Below, in pieces: positions 10,800 through 22,745 of a DNA stretch of 64,000 nucleotides. The notes under the pieces were generated by a model. It worked only from the letters and a program-made list of their open reading frames with translations, did not search any database and was not told where the DNA came from. Source of the stretch: Typhlomys cinereus (lineage: Eukaryota > Chordata > Mammalia > Rodentia > Platacanthomyidae); assembly GCA_023101885.1 (NCBI GenBank), contig JALPQD010000405.1, forward strand, positions 1,492,722 to 1,556,721, in the 5' to 3' direction. Positions within the stretch are counted from its first letter, which is position 1, and each line of letters begins with the position of its first letter. The translations under genes were made by a program, and so were the position numbers.

Positions 10800-11684
10800 T
10801 TTCTATTTTTAAAAAAATCCAGAGGACAGTACTATCTGTAAACTATTTATTTGTAATTTATTTAAAATTTTAATATAATCTTGCCCCACTGCTTCCTTAA
10901 TGTTAACTAAATGTTGTGCTCACTTCTTCCCATCAAAATGTCCGCATTCATCTCGGATCTCCCACTGTCTTGCTGTGGGCTCTTCTTACCTGTTAGAGTG
11001 ACCTCATCTTGGATTATACCAATGTTTCTTGCATTTGACTCCTATAGCTGGGCGAGACTTACGTGTCTCATGCTTTAATAGTCACTCGGAGTCCTTGTTT
11101 GAAAGATGTTTCTTCTATTTTAGTTGGTCAGATGTGGAGACAGAAATCCTGCATCTGTAAACACAGTGCCTTGTGACGTCAGTGCTGCTGGACCCTGTTC
11201 TGAGCAACAAAGCCCAGAAGAGATCAAAGACCCCTTCCAACTCCAGCTGCCATGTCCTGAGGCTCCAACTGGCTCCTGGTGGGTGACACTGGAGAGTCTT
11301 CAGATGGTTCCAAATGCTGATGAGAAGGGTTCAGAAAGTTCGCTGGCCACGTACTAATCACCTTTCCTCAGGAAACGCCATTCAAAAAGGAACAAATCTA
11401 AAGTTAACTGACCCGCAGTAAATGTAACATTGATTATATCTTTGCCTTTGGTCAAGAAAAGATTATTTTATTCATTCTAAAGCCATCGCTTTCTCTTCCT
11501 CTCTTCCTTGTCTTCTAGACTCCTTGTCTCTGTAGACTCCTTTCTTCTAGATATGCTCATATGGGGAACTCCTGTATTTATATAAATCTTGTTTTTCTTC
11601 ATCAAAAATCACTCAGAAGTTCACAATTCAGTAATATTAAAAAATACTAAGCTGTGATTCTGAATATGTATACACACTGTATAC

Positions 11685-11690
<6 letters not shown>
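10800..11690. other. Unique stretch with a consensus CRE
   Basis: Contains TGACGTCA, the palindromic CREB/ATF site, at 11174-11181, inside a 77-codon frame (11124-11357) that I do not regard as a gene. No repeat assigned. Confidence 0.4.

Positions 11691-11691
<1 letters not shown>

Positions 11692-11731
<40 letters not shown>
11692..11731. repeat. (TG)n microsatellite
   Basis: A TG run of about 40 bp preceded by TATATATG. Confidence 0.94.
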
Positions 11732-11732
<1 letters not shown>

Positions 11733-11739
11733 ATGTGCG

Positions 11740-12930
11740 TATGTGTGTGTTCTTGGAAGCATAGCTGCCTCCTCAGTGAAGCATGGGAAGAAACGTGAAT
11801 TCATCTTGGATGTTCTCAAGACAGTCTGAGCTTTAGCCACTATCCAGAAGACGCTTTTTCCAATAACATCTACCTTTTCCCACATCACTCATACTGCATC
11901 TATGGCAAGGGATAGATTATTCTAGAACCTTCAGCCAATATATAAATAAAAAGATTTCCTCCAAGTTAAAAGATAATTTTTTAGCTTAGAACTCATTGTC
12001 ATGTCTGGGTTTCATGGTCTTTCTTTTTTTCTCTTTCTCTCTTTTGAATTAAGGGCATACTCATTGAGGAAGCTAGAAACATCTAGTCGTTTCTATTTTC
12101 TGTGTTTTTTAAGAACAGATCAAGGATGATGACTTCAGTGCCCCCCCCTTAACTTTGTAGACAAATATCCAATTTAATCAAAGGCTTCAAGAATGCTCGT
12201 GGTCACTGAGTACGTGTCAGTGGAAAGAATTTTCAAGATATTACTTTTCTGGAAAATTTCCAGATCCATTTGCATAAGCCTGAGGTCAGAGCGTTTGAAT
12301 TATTCAGAGATCAAAACAACAAATGCTTCAAAGCCTTAGCAACTGCAGCGAAGCAAACAAACACGGTGGAGAACGGACAGGAGAGAGAAGCGCCGGGCAC
12401 AACTGGGAACTGTCTCAATCCCAGGGAGATTTCTCTTTGAGGACATTCAGTACTAGGAGAAAAAGGGTCTCCTTGGCCAGTGTATCAATCCAAGGCTCAC
12501 CATGGGGGCAAGATGATGCACAGATCACCCTTAGCTCACTATTTACTACTGCTACAAACAGTCTTCATGGTGCCTTAAAACAATAAGTCTCTTTATTAAC
12601 CTCACAATTTTGTGGGTCGGGATTTGGATGAGCGCTTGGCTCTTCCATATGGCACCAACAGAGGCCACCCGTGGGTGTTCCCTGAAGGCTGAACTTTACA
12701 GGAACCAAGATGGCTTCACCGACTTGCCTGGTAACTTGACAGGGAGGGCTCTAGGATAGGCTGGGCTGCATTTGTTAACCAGAATGTTTTCTAAAGATTT
12801 CTCTAGCAAACAGCTTGAGGGTCAAGCTTCTTAGAAGCACCGGTGTGGTAGGATTTTGCGAGTGATCGATGATCAGTTGGAAGTCACACAGCATCACCTC
12901 TCCGTTCTTTTGGTTTGTCTGTCGTATTTA
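11740..12930. other. Unique stretch without a recognised gene
   Basis: No clear repeats until the SINE at 12,931. The 87-codon frame at 12,323-12,586 shows no domain and no splice context. Confidence 0.4.
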
Positions 12931-13198
12931 GGGGCTTGAGAGGTGGCTCAGGGGGTAAGCCTCCGCCTTGCAGGCAGAAGGTCCTGAGTTCGGATCCTAG
13001 ACCCCACCTATAGACGCCAGTGGAAGCGGGGGCGGCCTGCGTTTCTGGTCCTGGTAGGGAGGAGCCTGTGAATCCTGGGGCAGAGTAAACAAGGAGGAGG
13101 TGGAGGCGTTCATGGTGGTTCCCGAATTCGCCCGTGGTTCTACATACACACACACATACATACACACACAATTGAATAAATAATAAATAATAATTTAA
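12931..13198 (+). mobile_element. Young B2-like SINE, copy 4
   Basis: Starts 'ggggcttgagaggtggctcagggg' and ends in the attgaataaataataaataat tail. Intact A- and B-box regions. Confidence 0.9.
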
Positions 13199-13249
13199 AG
13201 GGAGATGCAGATCCCCATCTTTTCAATAGAGAAGTGTAACAACTGTACC

Positions 13250-13254
13250 TTTGT

Positions 13255-13308
<54 letters not shown>

Positions 13309-13520
13309 AGGCACTGTGTGTCCCTGTGGAGGCCCAAGGGTGACTTTGGGAATCATCCTGGATTGCTTCAATCTCCTTTTGGTTTCATGCTGAGATTTCC
13401 CAGTCTCCGCCCTCCAGGGTTGGAAGTGGAAGCTGTGCCATTTTTATCCCGTGTTTTATGTGGCACCTAGGATCTGAATTCAGGTCCTTCTGCTCAATCT
13501 CTGAGCCGTCTCTCCAGCCC
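13250..13520 (-). mobile_element. Older B2-related SINE, antisense
   Basis: TG/GA tract, 'tgtggaggcccaagggtgactttgggaatcatcctgg' and terminal 'ctgagccgtctctccagccc' are the complement of the older subfamily. Confidence 0.82.
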
Positions 13521-14071
13521 AATGTGGCCTCTAAAAAATGGTCATACATCTAGTGAGCCACACATACAGAGGGACATGGGAAAGGGAGAGAAACTGGCTG
13601 GAGGGGATGACAGGATGAGTGTGGGGGAAGGTAGCAAGTGATGAAAACACATGAATTCACTATAAATGTAATTAAAACTTTAAAAACGGTCATCCCTAAA
13701 ACTGAAAAAAATAACTACCATGGCAAATATTAACTTAAAAAAGTGCAAGTTTTTCTTTCAGTGTATATAGAGTCATATTTGAAAAAGAAACTATGCATCA
13801 TATTCACAATATATTCAGACATGTAAGATCAGTCCTTTAATTATTTAGTTTGGCAATTACTTTCTTCAGAGACTCACAAGTGTTTTATTGTATAGAGTTC
13901 TACTTTGTAAAGCATGCATTTATTAGAATCTTTTTCAGCTGAGTGACAACAAATTGAAGTTCTCCTTAACAACAGCACCCTGCTAACTTTTTTGTTAAAT
14001 ATTTTCCATGTTAGGATTTTATTTCTTCCCCCTTGGGGGAAAATAGATAATGGGTAGACTATAAAATGTTT

Positions 14072-14168
14072 TGAAGCCAGGCATGGCAGGGCCCTCCTGA
14101 AATCCCAGCACTAGGGGGGTTAAGGCAGGATTGTGACTTGAGACCAGCCTGGACTATAGTGAATTAAA
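14072..14168 (+). mobile_element. B1 SINE
   Basis: 'gaagccaggcatggcagggccctcctgaaatcccagcac', 'aggcaggattgtgacttgagaccagcctggac'. A purine tract follows. Confidence 0.75.
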
Positions 14169-14172
14169 GGCC

Positions 14173-14442
14173 AAGTAGGAGAGAGGGAAGAAGGGAGAGA
14201 GGGAGGAAAGAAGGGAGGGAAGGAAAGAAGAAGGGAGGAGGAAAGAAAGGAGGGAGGGAGGGAAGGAGGGAGGGAGGGAAGGAAGGAAGGGAGGGAAGGA
14301 AGGAAAGGAGGGAAGGAAGGAAGGAAGGAAGGAAGGAAGGAAGGAAGGAAGGAAGGAAGGAAGGAAGGAAGGAAGGAAGGAAGAAGGAAAGAAGGAAGGA
14401 AGAAGGAAAGAAGAGAAGAGAGAGTGAGAGAGAGAGTGTGTG
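14173..14442. repeat. Purine-only tract with (GGAA)n core
   Basis: About 260 bp of almost pure A and G on the + strand. The regular GGAA run covers about 14,305-14,382. It lies just after a B1 element and ends in a short GT run. Confidence 0.95.
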
Positions 14443-15029
14443 TGTGTGTCTGTGTGTGTTAAATAAAATTACATAAAAGATGTCATTACCAACATGAATA
14501 GCCAGCAACAGTCAGTCTACTTAGTGGCTTTGTGGCAGCTATTGTATTAGATTAAACAATGTAATACATGAATCTAATAATCATCTACTCTACTCTTCCA
14601 AAATTCCTGCCCACACTTTGCAAGTAGCTTATATTAATTTATTGCTATTATTGCCCAGCAAAACAAACTAGAATCTAGGGAAGATTTTTGAAAGGAAATG
14701 ACAGATAATGAGTCCTTCACATTTTTGCACCTCGCTGTCCATGTTGTTTTTCTCTGCTTCGGAAATATGCAGTTAAAAAACATAACCGGTAAAAATCGGA
14801 CAGACTAAGGACCTGGGACAAGTTAATATGTGAGAGAAAGTGTCACTCTCGGACCACCCTTAGGTTACAGCTGAAGCACCTGGCCCTCAGAGATGAACTC
14901 TAGTTGCTCACATATAAATAGATTAAGTGTAAAATGCTTGGGAATGATTGCCAAAGGCTGCAAGGCTCCTTTCAGAGGTGATGAGAATGTTCTAGAATTA
15001 GTGGTCGTGATTCCACAAAAGCACTGAGG

Positions 15030-15335
15030 TGGGAGGGGGGTGCATGGCATGTGTGTGTGCATGTGGAGGCCAAAGGTTGACGTCACCTGTCTTCCTCCGT
15101 CACTCTCCGCTTTATTTAGCAAGTCAGGGGCTCTTGTTCAACCCAGAGCTTGTCTGTTCAGCTGGTCTAGTAGCCAGTAGCCAGAGAATTCTACTGTTAG
15201 CGCCTCCTAAATGCTGGGATTATAGGCCAGTCTCCACACATGCCCAGCTTTTCTAATTGGTTGCTGAGGATCTGAACTATGGACATCACACTTGCTCAGC
15301 AAAGACTTTATACACGGAGCCATCTCCCCAGTCTA
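15030..15335 (-). mobile_element. Diverged B2/B4-type SINE, antisense
   Basis: 'catgtggaggccaaaggttgacgtcacctgtcttcctc', 'aatgctgggattataggccag' and terminal 'cacggagccatctccccagtc'. A perfect TGACGTCA lies at 15078-15085 within the repeat. Confidence 0.65.
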
Positions 15336-15421
15336 GATTGTACATTGCTAAGGAGTGAATTGCGAAGGAATATCATATGTAGGTTGCATCTCTTTTAAAC
15401 TTATTTTTTCATTCATTATTT

Positions 15422-15425
15422 AGCG

Positions 15426-15480
<55 letters not shown>

Positions 15481-15723
15481 CAGAGGGCAGAGGGCACATG
15501 TGTCCCTGTGGAGGACCAAGGGTGATTTCAAGAATCATCCTGGATTGCTTCTACCTCCTTCTTGCTTCCATCTGGAATTTCCCAGGCTCTGCCCACCAGG
15601 GCCTGAAGTACAGGCTGCCACTATTTCTGCCTGGTGTTTTTAACACGGGACCTGGGATCTGAACTCAGGACCTTTTTCTGCTTTCAAGTCAGAGTCTTAA
15701 CCCCTGAGCCATCTCTCCAGCCC
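15422..15723 (-). mobile_element. Older B2-related SINE, antisense
   Basis: A 55-bp TG run, 'gtgtccctgtggaggaccaagggtga' and terminal 'cccctgagccatctctccagccc' define a complete antisense copy. Confidence 0.85.
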
Positions 15724-15724
15724 T

Positions 15725-17734
15725 AGTATGTGGGTTATATCTTAAATATTAAAAATGTTAATAATAGACAGACCTTGTGGAAATCAGGCAAAAGACTGTT
15801 ACGAATTGAAAGAAAACCTTCCAAGATGCTTTTAACAAGCAAGTCAATCTATCATGTACAAGATGCTATGGGACACAATCTAATTTATATTTTCTAGCAT
15901 GTGTGTTGATGGTGCTAGATGTGGGACCAAATAAGGAGTGAGTTAATCTCTGCCACTTGTTCCCACTTACTACCTCCTCTCTGCCACACTTCCTAAATTG
16001 CTTACCAAGGAGTCATGAAAGAATGTCATCAACTTCTTCAGCCTTGCGCTAATAAGACTAGCCGCACTACCAGGTCAGTATGGAAACTCACAGACAGTTT
16101 TTAACCAATGACTGTGTTTACTTTGAGATTCATTTGAAACCATCACATCAGAAAGAAAAAAAAATCCATAACTTCCCCCACACTAAGCTGCAAACTCCTG
16201 TTACTTCTAGTAATTGAGATTTATTCTGTTGGCTAATATGCAGGGTTTCTTTTCTGTCTTTCTTCCACTTAAATGGTTTTCCCCAATGTTTAAAGACGCA
16301 CATTATGCTAAAACTGTTTTTTTAATTGGATGTCAGTACAAAAAGGCCATAAGAATTCTTGTCAGTAACTACTACTTAGAGAAATATGACATGTCACTAA
16401 AGTACTGAAATAATATTTTTAAAAAAAGATACTCAAACATCCCAGATAGAAATCAGTAAAGAAAAATTCACAAATTAAGGCATGCAGTGCATGAGTTTTA
16501 GCTGTAATTTAACAGTCCCTGCCATACTCTTCCGCAAGAAAAATATGAAGGTCTTTTTGTCCTTGGAGAGAATCTAGCTCTAAAGATGGTGGCGCTGAGG
16601 ATGTTGGAAGAGAACCAAGTCATTTGGGGGCAGATGGGGCAGCAGGAAACTCATGAGCTGAGCAGAGCAGTGAGGTCCCTCTGAGGTGTGCTCTTGTTTG
16701 TGGGGCTCCCTCTCCAAATTCTCTGACTTCTGTTAGCCCTGAGTATTTCTTGTGATTTCTGGAATCCTGTGTGGACGTGGAATCCATATCCTAGGTTCCC
16801 AAGCAGTCTTATTCTGACACTAATCAACACTCTGATTTCCCCGCTGGCTCCTGGGGTCTGATATTGGACCAATGACACAGAGCGTGTGTTGTGGGATCCT
16901 GCTCTGAAAACCACGGTTCTCTACATGAGAGGTCTCAGCTCTTGTAAATAACTGTTCTCAGTTCTCAGGGTGGTTTATATCCATATTAAAAAGAGACTGC
17001 TTGCCGCGCTACCTTGACCCAAAGAATAAATCTGTAAGGGAGATTGGTAACTGGGAGGAACACTTTGGGAACTAGAGTTTTCTCAGCCAGCCAGCCACAA
17101 ATCATATCACACTTGTATTCTGTGGTTGTGCTAAACATACGGGCTTCTGAATTTCGTTAGTTTGTAGTCAGAGGCTGATGCTAAATTACTTAATGTTGGA
17201 TGAATGCTGTGGTCCTGGTAAAAAATACTCTAACCCCAGCAACTTAAGGGAGAAAAAGTCTACAATTTTGCTTATAGTTCCAGACGACATAAAGTCCATC
17301 ACGGAGAGCAGCAAGCAGGTAAGGCGTAACACCAGAGGCAGGAGGCCGGCTGTTATTTTGTAGACGTACTCCAGAAACAAAGAGAGAGAGAGTCAAGTGG
17401 AGGAAAGTCGTCAAATCTTCAGGCCCACTCCCAAGTGATGTGCTCTACATATTAGAAAGCCATCAGTCCTGCCTGCAACCTTCCTTCATGAATTGAAAGG
17501 CTACTCACTGCTAATTCATTTCAGCGAGCTCCAAGGTCTTCCTAATTTGACCAGCAATGGCTTGAGCCAAAGTAATGGAAAGATGGTCCCTCCTCCCTTC
17601 TGCCTTCTGCCTGCCGCAGCACGCCCGATGGGCAGAACCTAGTTCACACCCAGAAACCTCAGTGATCGGAACCAGCCTCCTGCTTCTGCCTCCAGCTATG
17701 CGTTCCATTGTGCCAGTCTTGCGTAATGGACCAT
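15725..17734. other. Unique stretch without a recognised gene
   Basis: Two kilobases with no SINE and only weak repeat traces. 'aaagatggtggcgctgagg' at about 16,580 resembles a YY1-type core (AAGATGGNGGC). No exon evident. Confidence 0.4.
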
Positions 17735-18165
17735 CACAGTTTGCCTGCATTGTTGCCAATAAATTCGTGACCAAACGACTTCTAAGGGGACAAGGGGTTT
17801 TTCTGGCTTACAGTCATCTGGTTACAGTTTTTACTCCAGCTTGGTAGGAGAGTCCACACCAGCGCAAGGAGTCAAAGGAACTGTCCACGCCGTACCCATA
17901 TGGTCACAGGACAGCTGAGAGAGGAACAATCCTTACTTGCCAGCCCATCAAGTCTGGCCAAGTAGAACAAAGGATGCCAACTTCTTTAGCCAACTTCCTC
18001 CATCTTATTCACCTGGCCAGGGACTAGTCCTGCCCATCATGGGCTGGTCTTCCCAACCAATCAGACAATCTCTTGCAGATTGGGTCTTAACTACCAATTC
18101 TAACAAATATGCTAGAGCTCCAAGCCTTCGACTGTCCAGTTGACACCTGTCTCTAACTATGACAT
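17735..18165 (-). mobile_element. 430-bp repeat family, copy, antisense
   Basis: Contains 'gagaggaacaatccttacttgccag', 'aagtctggccaagtagaac' and 'cagttgacacctgtctctaactatgaca'. More diverged than the 30.6-kb copy. Confidence 0.72.
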
Positions 18166-18914
18166 GGACCCTATCTGCTCTGGAACCATAAGGCAAGTAA
18201 ATTTTCCTTTCTCCCTTCTCACCTGGACCTGAGTGTTGTCTCCCAGCAGCAAAAAGAGTAACTGTAAGAGTAATAGATAACTCCATGTTATCTATTATGC
18301 TTGGCCCAAGATAATTGGACCAAAAACTCATTTTGCCAGTGAAGTACAAAGGATCTTTTGAAAATGTTTACAGGCAATGTAACCATTCCATATGAAACAG
18401 TAATGGTGGCTAAATGAGAGATACTTTTGTCAAAAACCTGTGGAATCTCACAGTACCAAAGTCAACGTTAATCTATAAAAACTCACTTAGAAGACACAGG
18501 AATCCTCCTGAAGAATGTAAGGAGGTGATCTAATTCTACTCAACCAATGAAATAACTTTATCAAAGCAGTATGGGGGGAAATGCCAACAGAAATAATATT
18601 GGAAATGGGTAGAAACTATAAACATTGACTGCAAGACTATTTCTAATTCCCTTCTCAGAGGTAATCTTCCCCTTCATTCTTACCTGGGATTGTCTATGCA
18701 AAATATATAAGAAACTCCCCTTTTTTTTTTGCTTTTCTGATAAGTAACATACACTCACTCCAAAAGGTGAAAATTGTATAGAAGTTAATGTAATGTCAGA
18801 GTGGTTAAACAGTAACCCAGTGGTCCAATGGTTAATCTACACACTGTTTTTAAAAATATTGGAGTCTGGGGCTGGAGAGATGGATCAGAACGTCTGTATG
18901 CCAGCATGCCAAAC

Positions 18915-19135
18915 TGTGCCCTAGGTATGACAAAGTAATGAACCAGTTCTCCCATCCCATCCACCTCCACAAGGAATGGTCCTATCCACCATGGCTGGTC
19001 TTCCTTCATCAATTGAAGAATCTCCCACATACATGCTCAGAGCTTGCCATAACTAGTAATTCCTCACAGATGTGCCAAAGCCTCAGTCTCCAATTATCAA
19101 GTTCACACATGCCTCTAGCTGGTACTTGCTTAGTA
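18915..19135 (-). mobile_element. 430-bp repeat family, partial copy, antisense
   Basis: 'aggaatggtcctatccaccatggctggtcttcc', 'cacagatgtgccaaagcctcagtctccaattatcaagttcacacatg' match the TGTCAACTTGACAG-proximal half. Confidence 0.6.
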
Positions 19136-19196
19136 TGAGAAAAGTATCTAATCAGGTATGGCTTGACATACCAATATCTGCATTATTTATTCATGG

Positions 19197-19198
<2 letters not shown>

Positions 19199-19239
<41 letters not shown>

Positions 19240-19435
19240 CACTTAGAGAGAGGAGGGAGAGAAAGAGAAGAACACACATGCATGCCATGACACACGAGGC
19301 GAGGTCAGAGGATAATTGTGGGAAATAGGTTCTCTCCTTCCATCACGTGGGTTTCTGGGCATCAAGCCTGGATTGCCAGGTTTGTGAGCAAGAGCCTTAA
19401 ACACTGACCCATCTGGCTGACTGCCTTTAAAAAAA
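19199..19435 (-). mobile_element. B2-related SINE with (TA)n tract, antisense
   Basis: A pure (TA)n run at 19202-19237, 'gaggtcagaggataattgtgggaa' and 'gagcaagagccttaaacactgacccatctggctgactgcc'. Confidence 0.6.
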
Positions 19436-19444
19436 AGTTGTTGG

Positions 19445-19610
19445 TTTTTTTTTTTTTTTTTTTGAGACAGGGTCTCCTGTATTCCAAACTGACCTTGAAC
19501 TCACTACGTAGCTAAGGATGACCCTGAACTTCTGATCCTCCTGCCTCCACTCCAAATGCAGACAAAACCAGTGCAAACCAACTACCATGCCTGGTTTATG
19601 CAGTGCTTGG
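19445..19610 (-). mobile_element. B1 SINE, antisense
   Basis: 'tttttttttgagacagggtctcctgtattccaaactgaccttgaactcactacgtagctaaggatgacc' is a standard B1 complement. Confidence 0.8.
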
Positions 19611-20189
19611 GATCAAGCTGGGAGCTTCGTGCATACCAAGCAAGTAATCCACTAACCCACTAAACCTCCCGCCCAGTGTCCTTTGCCTTCATAGAGAATA
19701 GTCCAGAAAAGTGCATCTAACTCTAAACAATGCCTGACAACATTCCACACACCATCAGACACATTCTTGGCCTCGAGGCTTTATCATCGCCAGCCCTGCC
19801 TCTTTGTAAGATAGACCTTGGCTCCGTCCACTCTGGAGCAAAACTTGAGAGATAGAGATGTGCTTTGCTGCTTACCACAGACACAGTAACACTGGAACCG
19901 CCAGCTCGTGAGCCATCAGTGCTGAAAGCAACTCATTAAATTTATTAGTTCTTTGATGTCCAACTCCTGGCAAATTCCCATAGTTATTTTGCCAAAGGAA
20001 GTCAGGGTCTTCGAGTTGTGTTTTTGAATGAGGATTGATACACTTTTATGAAAGGAACTTGGAATGTTGAAAGGACGCCCCCTTGCTCTCCATCCAGGGG
20101 ACAGTAACCTTGGGGGTGATGAGCACTAGCCGCTACCAATGTGAATTGCACAAGCCATCTGACCAAGTATTCTGACTTTTTCACCTAAA

Positions 20190-20715
20190 TGTCAAAAACT
20201 TTCAGTCATCCAAGGGCTGCAAACATCATTAGCCAAAGCTCTGTCTCAAACGGATTCTCTAGGAGCCGCCGACTCTATTAGGGAAAATGCCAGGCAGGCA
20301 AAGTTTAGATGGGAACATTCGTCTCTCCTCCGCGATTAAAAAAAAAAGTTTGCTTGTAACTTGGGAAGTCGCTACACGCTCCATTGGCAGAAATGCCCTC
20401 TTTCTGCTTGGAAGCGCGGGGGTCTTTGGATGGGCCTCCCCTGGCGAGGATGAGCAAAAACAATATCATTTTCCCTGATGGCTGCTGAATTGCAGGGAAG
20501 GATTATTTATTTAAACCTCTGAGGCATGAAGCAAAGGCGGCCAGTGTGTACTGTGTCTGTCTTGGAAGCCATAAGTCAGCGATAAGAGTTTACGAAGCGT
20601 TGGGGCAACAGCCGAGTCCCTCTTTCTCATGGAAAGCCGCGCTGGGCAGGCAGCCTGCAGCTGCTGCATAGGAATCCTCCTTAAAGCAGCCATGGGGTCA
20701 TCCTCCTGTGCTAAT
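20190..20715. promoter_or_regulatory. Repeat-free island with scattered CpGs, candidate enhancer
   Basis: About 525 bp without recognisable repeats and with more CpG than its flanks ('ctcctccgcgatt', 'aagcgcgggggtc', 'ttacgaagcg', 'aaagccgcgctgggc'). Frames of 60-63 codons here lack gene features. It lies in the presumed WT1-EIF3M interval. Confidence 0.4.
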
Positions 20716-21204
20716 ACCGCTCAGGGTTCCTTCCATTCTTCCCAAGAAACAGCTTACTCCACTCCTCACCGCTGAGGACAAGCCCTTTCACTGCTTGCTT
20801 ACAATCATCCTCGTGGTTAAGAACAGCAACTGGGGGGGGGCTTTGTTCCATATCCATCCCCCTGCCACACAACACCTAGGGGGTTGCTGCGCCCCAACCT
20901 TCAGCACCTGATGGCTCCCGGGGGCTTCCCACAAACCTTAAAGGCTGACTTAAAGGCCACTGGCAATGGGAATTCCTCAGCAGAGCCTCCAAACAACTGC
21001 TCTCCAGAACTGTTGGGCGGAGCTTGCAGTTGCTGGAACAGACTTGACAGGTCAAGTTCAACAGTGCGCCATTTGCTGCCTCTAAACACAGGCCCTTCCT
21101 CGGCCCCAGCAGGCCTCAGGTGCTCCCACCTTTCTTGTTTTCTGCTGTTCCCCCCCAAATATATTGCCCTCCTCCTCCTCCTTCTCCACCTCCTCCTTTC
21201 TCTC

Positions 21205-21207
21205 TTA

Positions 21208-21242
<35 letters not shown>

Positions 21243-21473
21243 AGAGGGCAGTGTGTCCCTGTGCAGGACCAAGGGTGACTTCAGGAATCATCCTGGATTA
21301 CTTCTACCTCCTTCTTGCTTTGCTCCGGGATTTCCCAGGTTCAGCCCACTAGGGCCGGAAGTACAGGCTGCTGCCATTTCCACCTAGTGTTTTTACATGT
21401 CACCTGGGATTCGAACTCAGGACCTTCTGCTTGCAAGACAGAGTCTTAATCTCTGAGCCATCTCTCCAGCCCT
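21205..21473 (-). mobile_element. Older B2-related SINE, antisense
   Basis: 'ttatttagtgtgtgtg', 'gtgtccctgtgcaggaccaagggtga' and terminal 'ctgagccatctctccagccc'; same structure as the copy at 15,422. Confidence 0.85.
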
Positions 21474-21570
21474 CTTTCTCATTTTTGAGGAAGATTCAGT
21501 ATTAATATCCTGGTGTTATTTAACCAAACTACCACAGCAGTTCCGAAAGACAGAATCCAGAATGACACCT

Positions 21571-21760
21571 GGGGAGATGGCTCAGTGGGGGGGACTGACG
21601 GCTCGGTGGGGAGGACCGTCGGCTCAGTGGGGAGAACTGCTGGCTCCGTGGAGAGGACTGACTAGCTGCTCTATGAGAATGAGAATCTGAGTTCAAAATT
21701 CAAGTACATTGAATATGAAAAGCCGGGCAAGGCAGTGAATGCTGGTGGTGACAGGCAGGT
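21571..21760 (+). mobile_element. B2/ID-like SINE with tandemly amplified A box
   Basis: The head 'ggggagatggctcagtgg' is followed by further copies of itself (21579-21662) and then 'tctgagttcaaaattcaagtac', a degenerate B box. The body is too diverged to assign to a subfamily. Confidence 0.6.
21579..21662 (+). repeat. 21-bp tandem repeat, four units
   Basis: Four consecutive 21-bp units start at 21579, 21600, 21621 and 21642. They begin ggctcagtgg, ggctcggtgg, ggctcagtgg and ggctccgtgg and end ctgac, ccgtc, ctgct and ctgac. Each unit restates the pol III A-box core of a SINE. Confidence 0.88.
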
Positions 21761-21774
21761 CATGAGATGCAGCC

Positions 21775-21965
21775 AACTTGGTCCAAATGGGGCCATTAGC
21801 AGTTGAGGCAGCCCCAAGCAAGCCTGGGGAAGATTGTCTACTGGGTAAGGGAAGACCCAGCCCTAGTGGGTGGGGCCAGTCCTGCAGGCAGATCAGATGG
21901 AGCAGCTGGGCCAGTGCTTCCCCAGACTTTGCCATATGGCTCTGGTTCAATGAGAGCCCCTGTCT
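21775..21965 (+). mobile_element. 430-bp repeat family, partial copy
   Basis: 'agcaagcctggggaagattgtctactggg' and 'gacccagccctagtgggtggggcc' match the middle of the family; the ends are lost. Confidence 0.5.
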
Positions 21966-21999
21966 CAGCTCTGCACTGCTTTGTCCTCACCATGTGCAC

Positions 22000-22745
22000 G
22001 CACAGGCACACACACATACACACACACACATACACCACACACACACACATACACACCCCCCACACCACATACACCACACACACACCATACACACACACCA
22101 CATACCACACACATACCACACACATACCACACACACACCACACGCACACACACAACACACCACACATACCACACACTACACACCACACACACACAACACA
22201 CAACACACACACAACACACACACACATACCACACACGCCACATGCACACACACCACACGTGCACACACACCACACACCACACACCACACACACACCACAC
22301 ACACACACACACCACACACACACACACCTGCACACACACCACACACGCCCCCCACATGCACACACCACACACACCACACATGCACATACCACACACACAC
22401 CACACACACTACACACACACCACACACCACACACACACCACATATCACACACACCACATACCATACACACACCACACACGCACACACACACACACACACA
22501 TACCACACACACACACCACACATACACCACACACACCACACCATACACACACACCACACACCACACACACACCACACACCACACACACCACACACACACC
22601 ACACACACCACAGCATACACACACACCACACATACCACACACACACACACCACACACACCACACATACCACACACACACACAACACACACACCATACACC
22701 ACACACACACATACACACACACACCACACACACACACCCCACACC
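22000..22745. repeat. Very long CA-rich cryptic tandem tract
   Basis: About 740 bp made almost only of CA, CCA, CAT and CATA words on the + strand, such as 'accacacacaccacaca', with no fixed unit. Every frame of both strands is open across it (TH/CVCV-type peptides), which is compositional. It lies just past a fragment of the 430-bp repeat. Confidence 0.95.

Noticed and set aside
21579..21662. CRISPR-like array
   Set aside because: Units are contiguous without spacers, in a mammalian SINE context.
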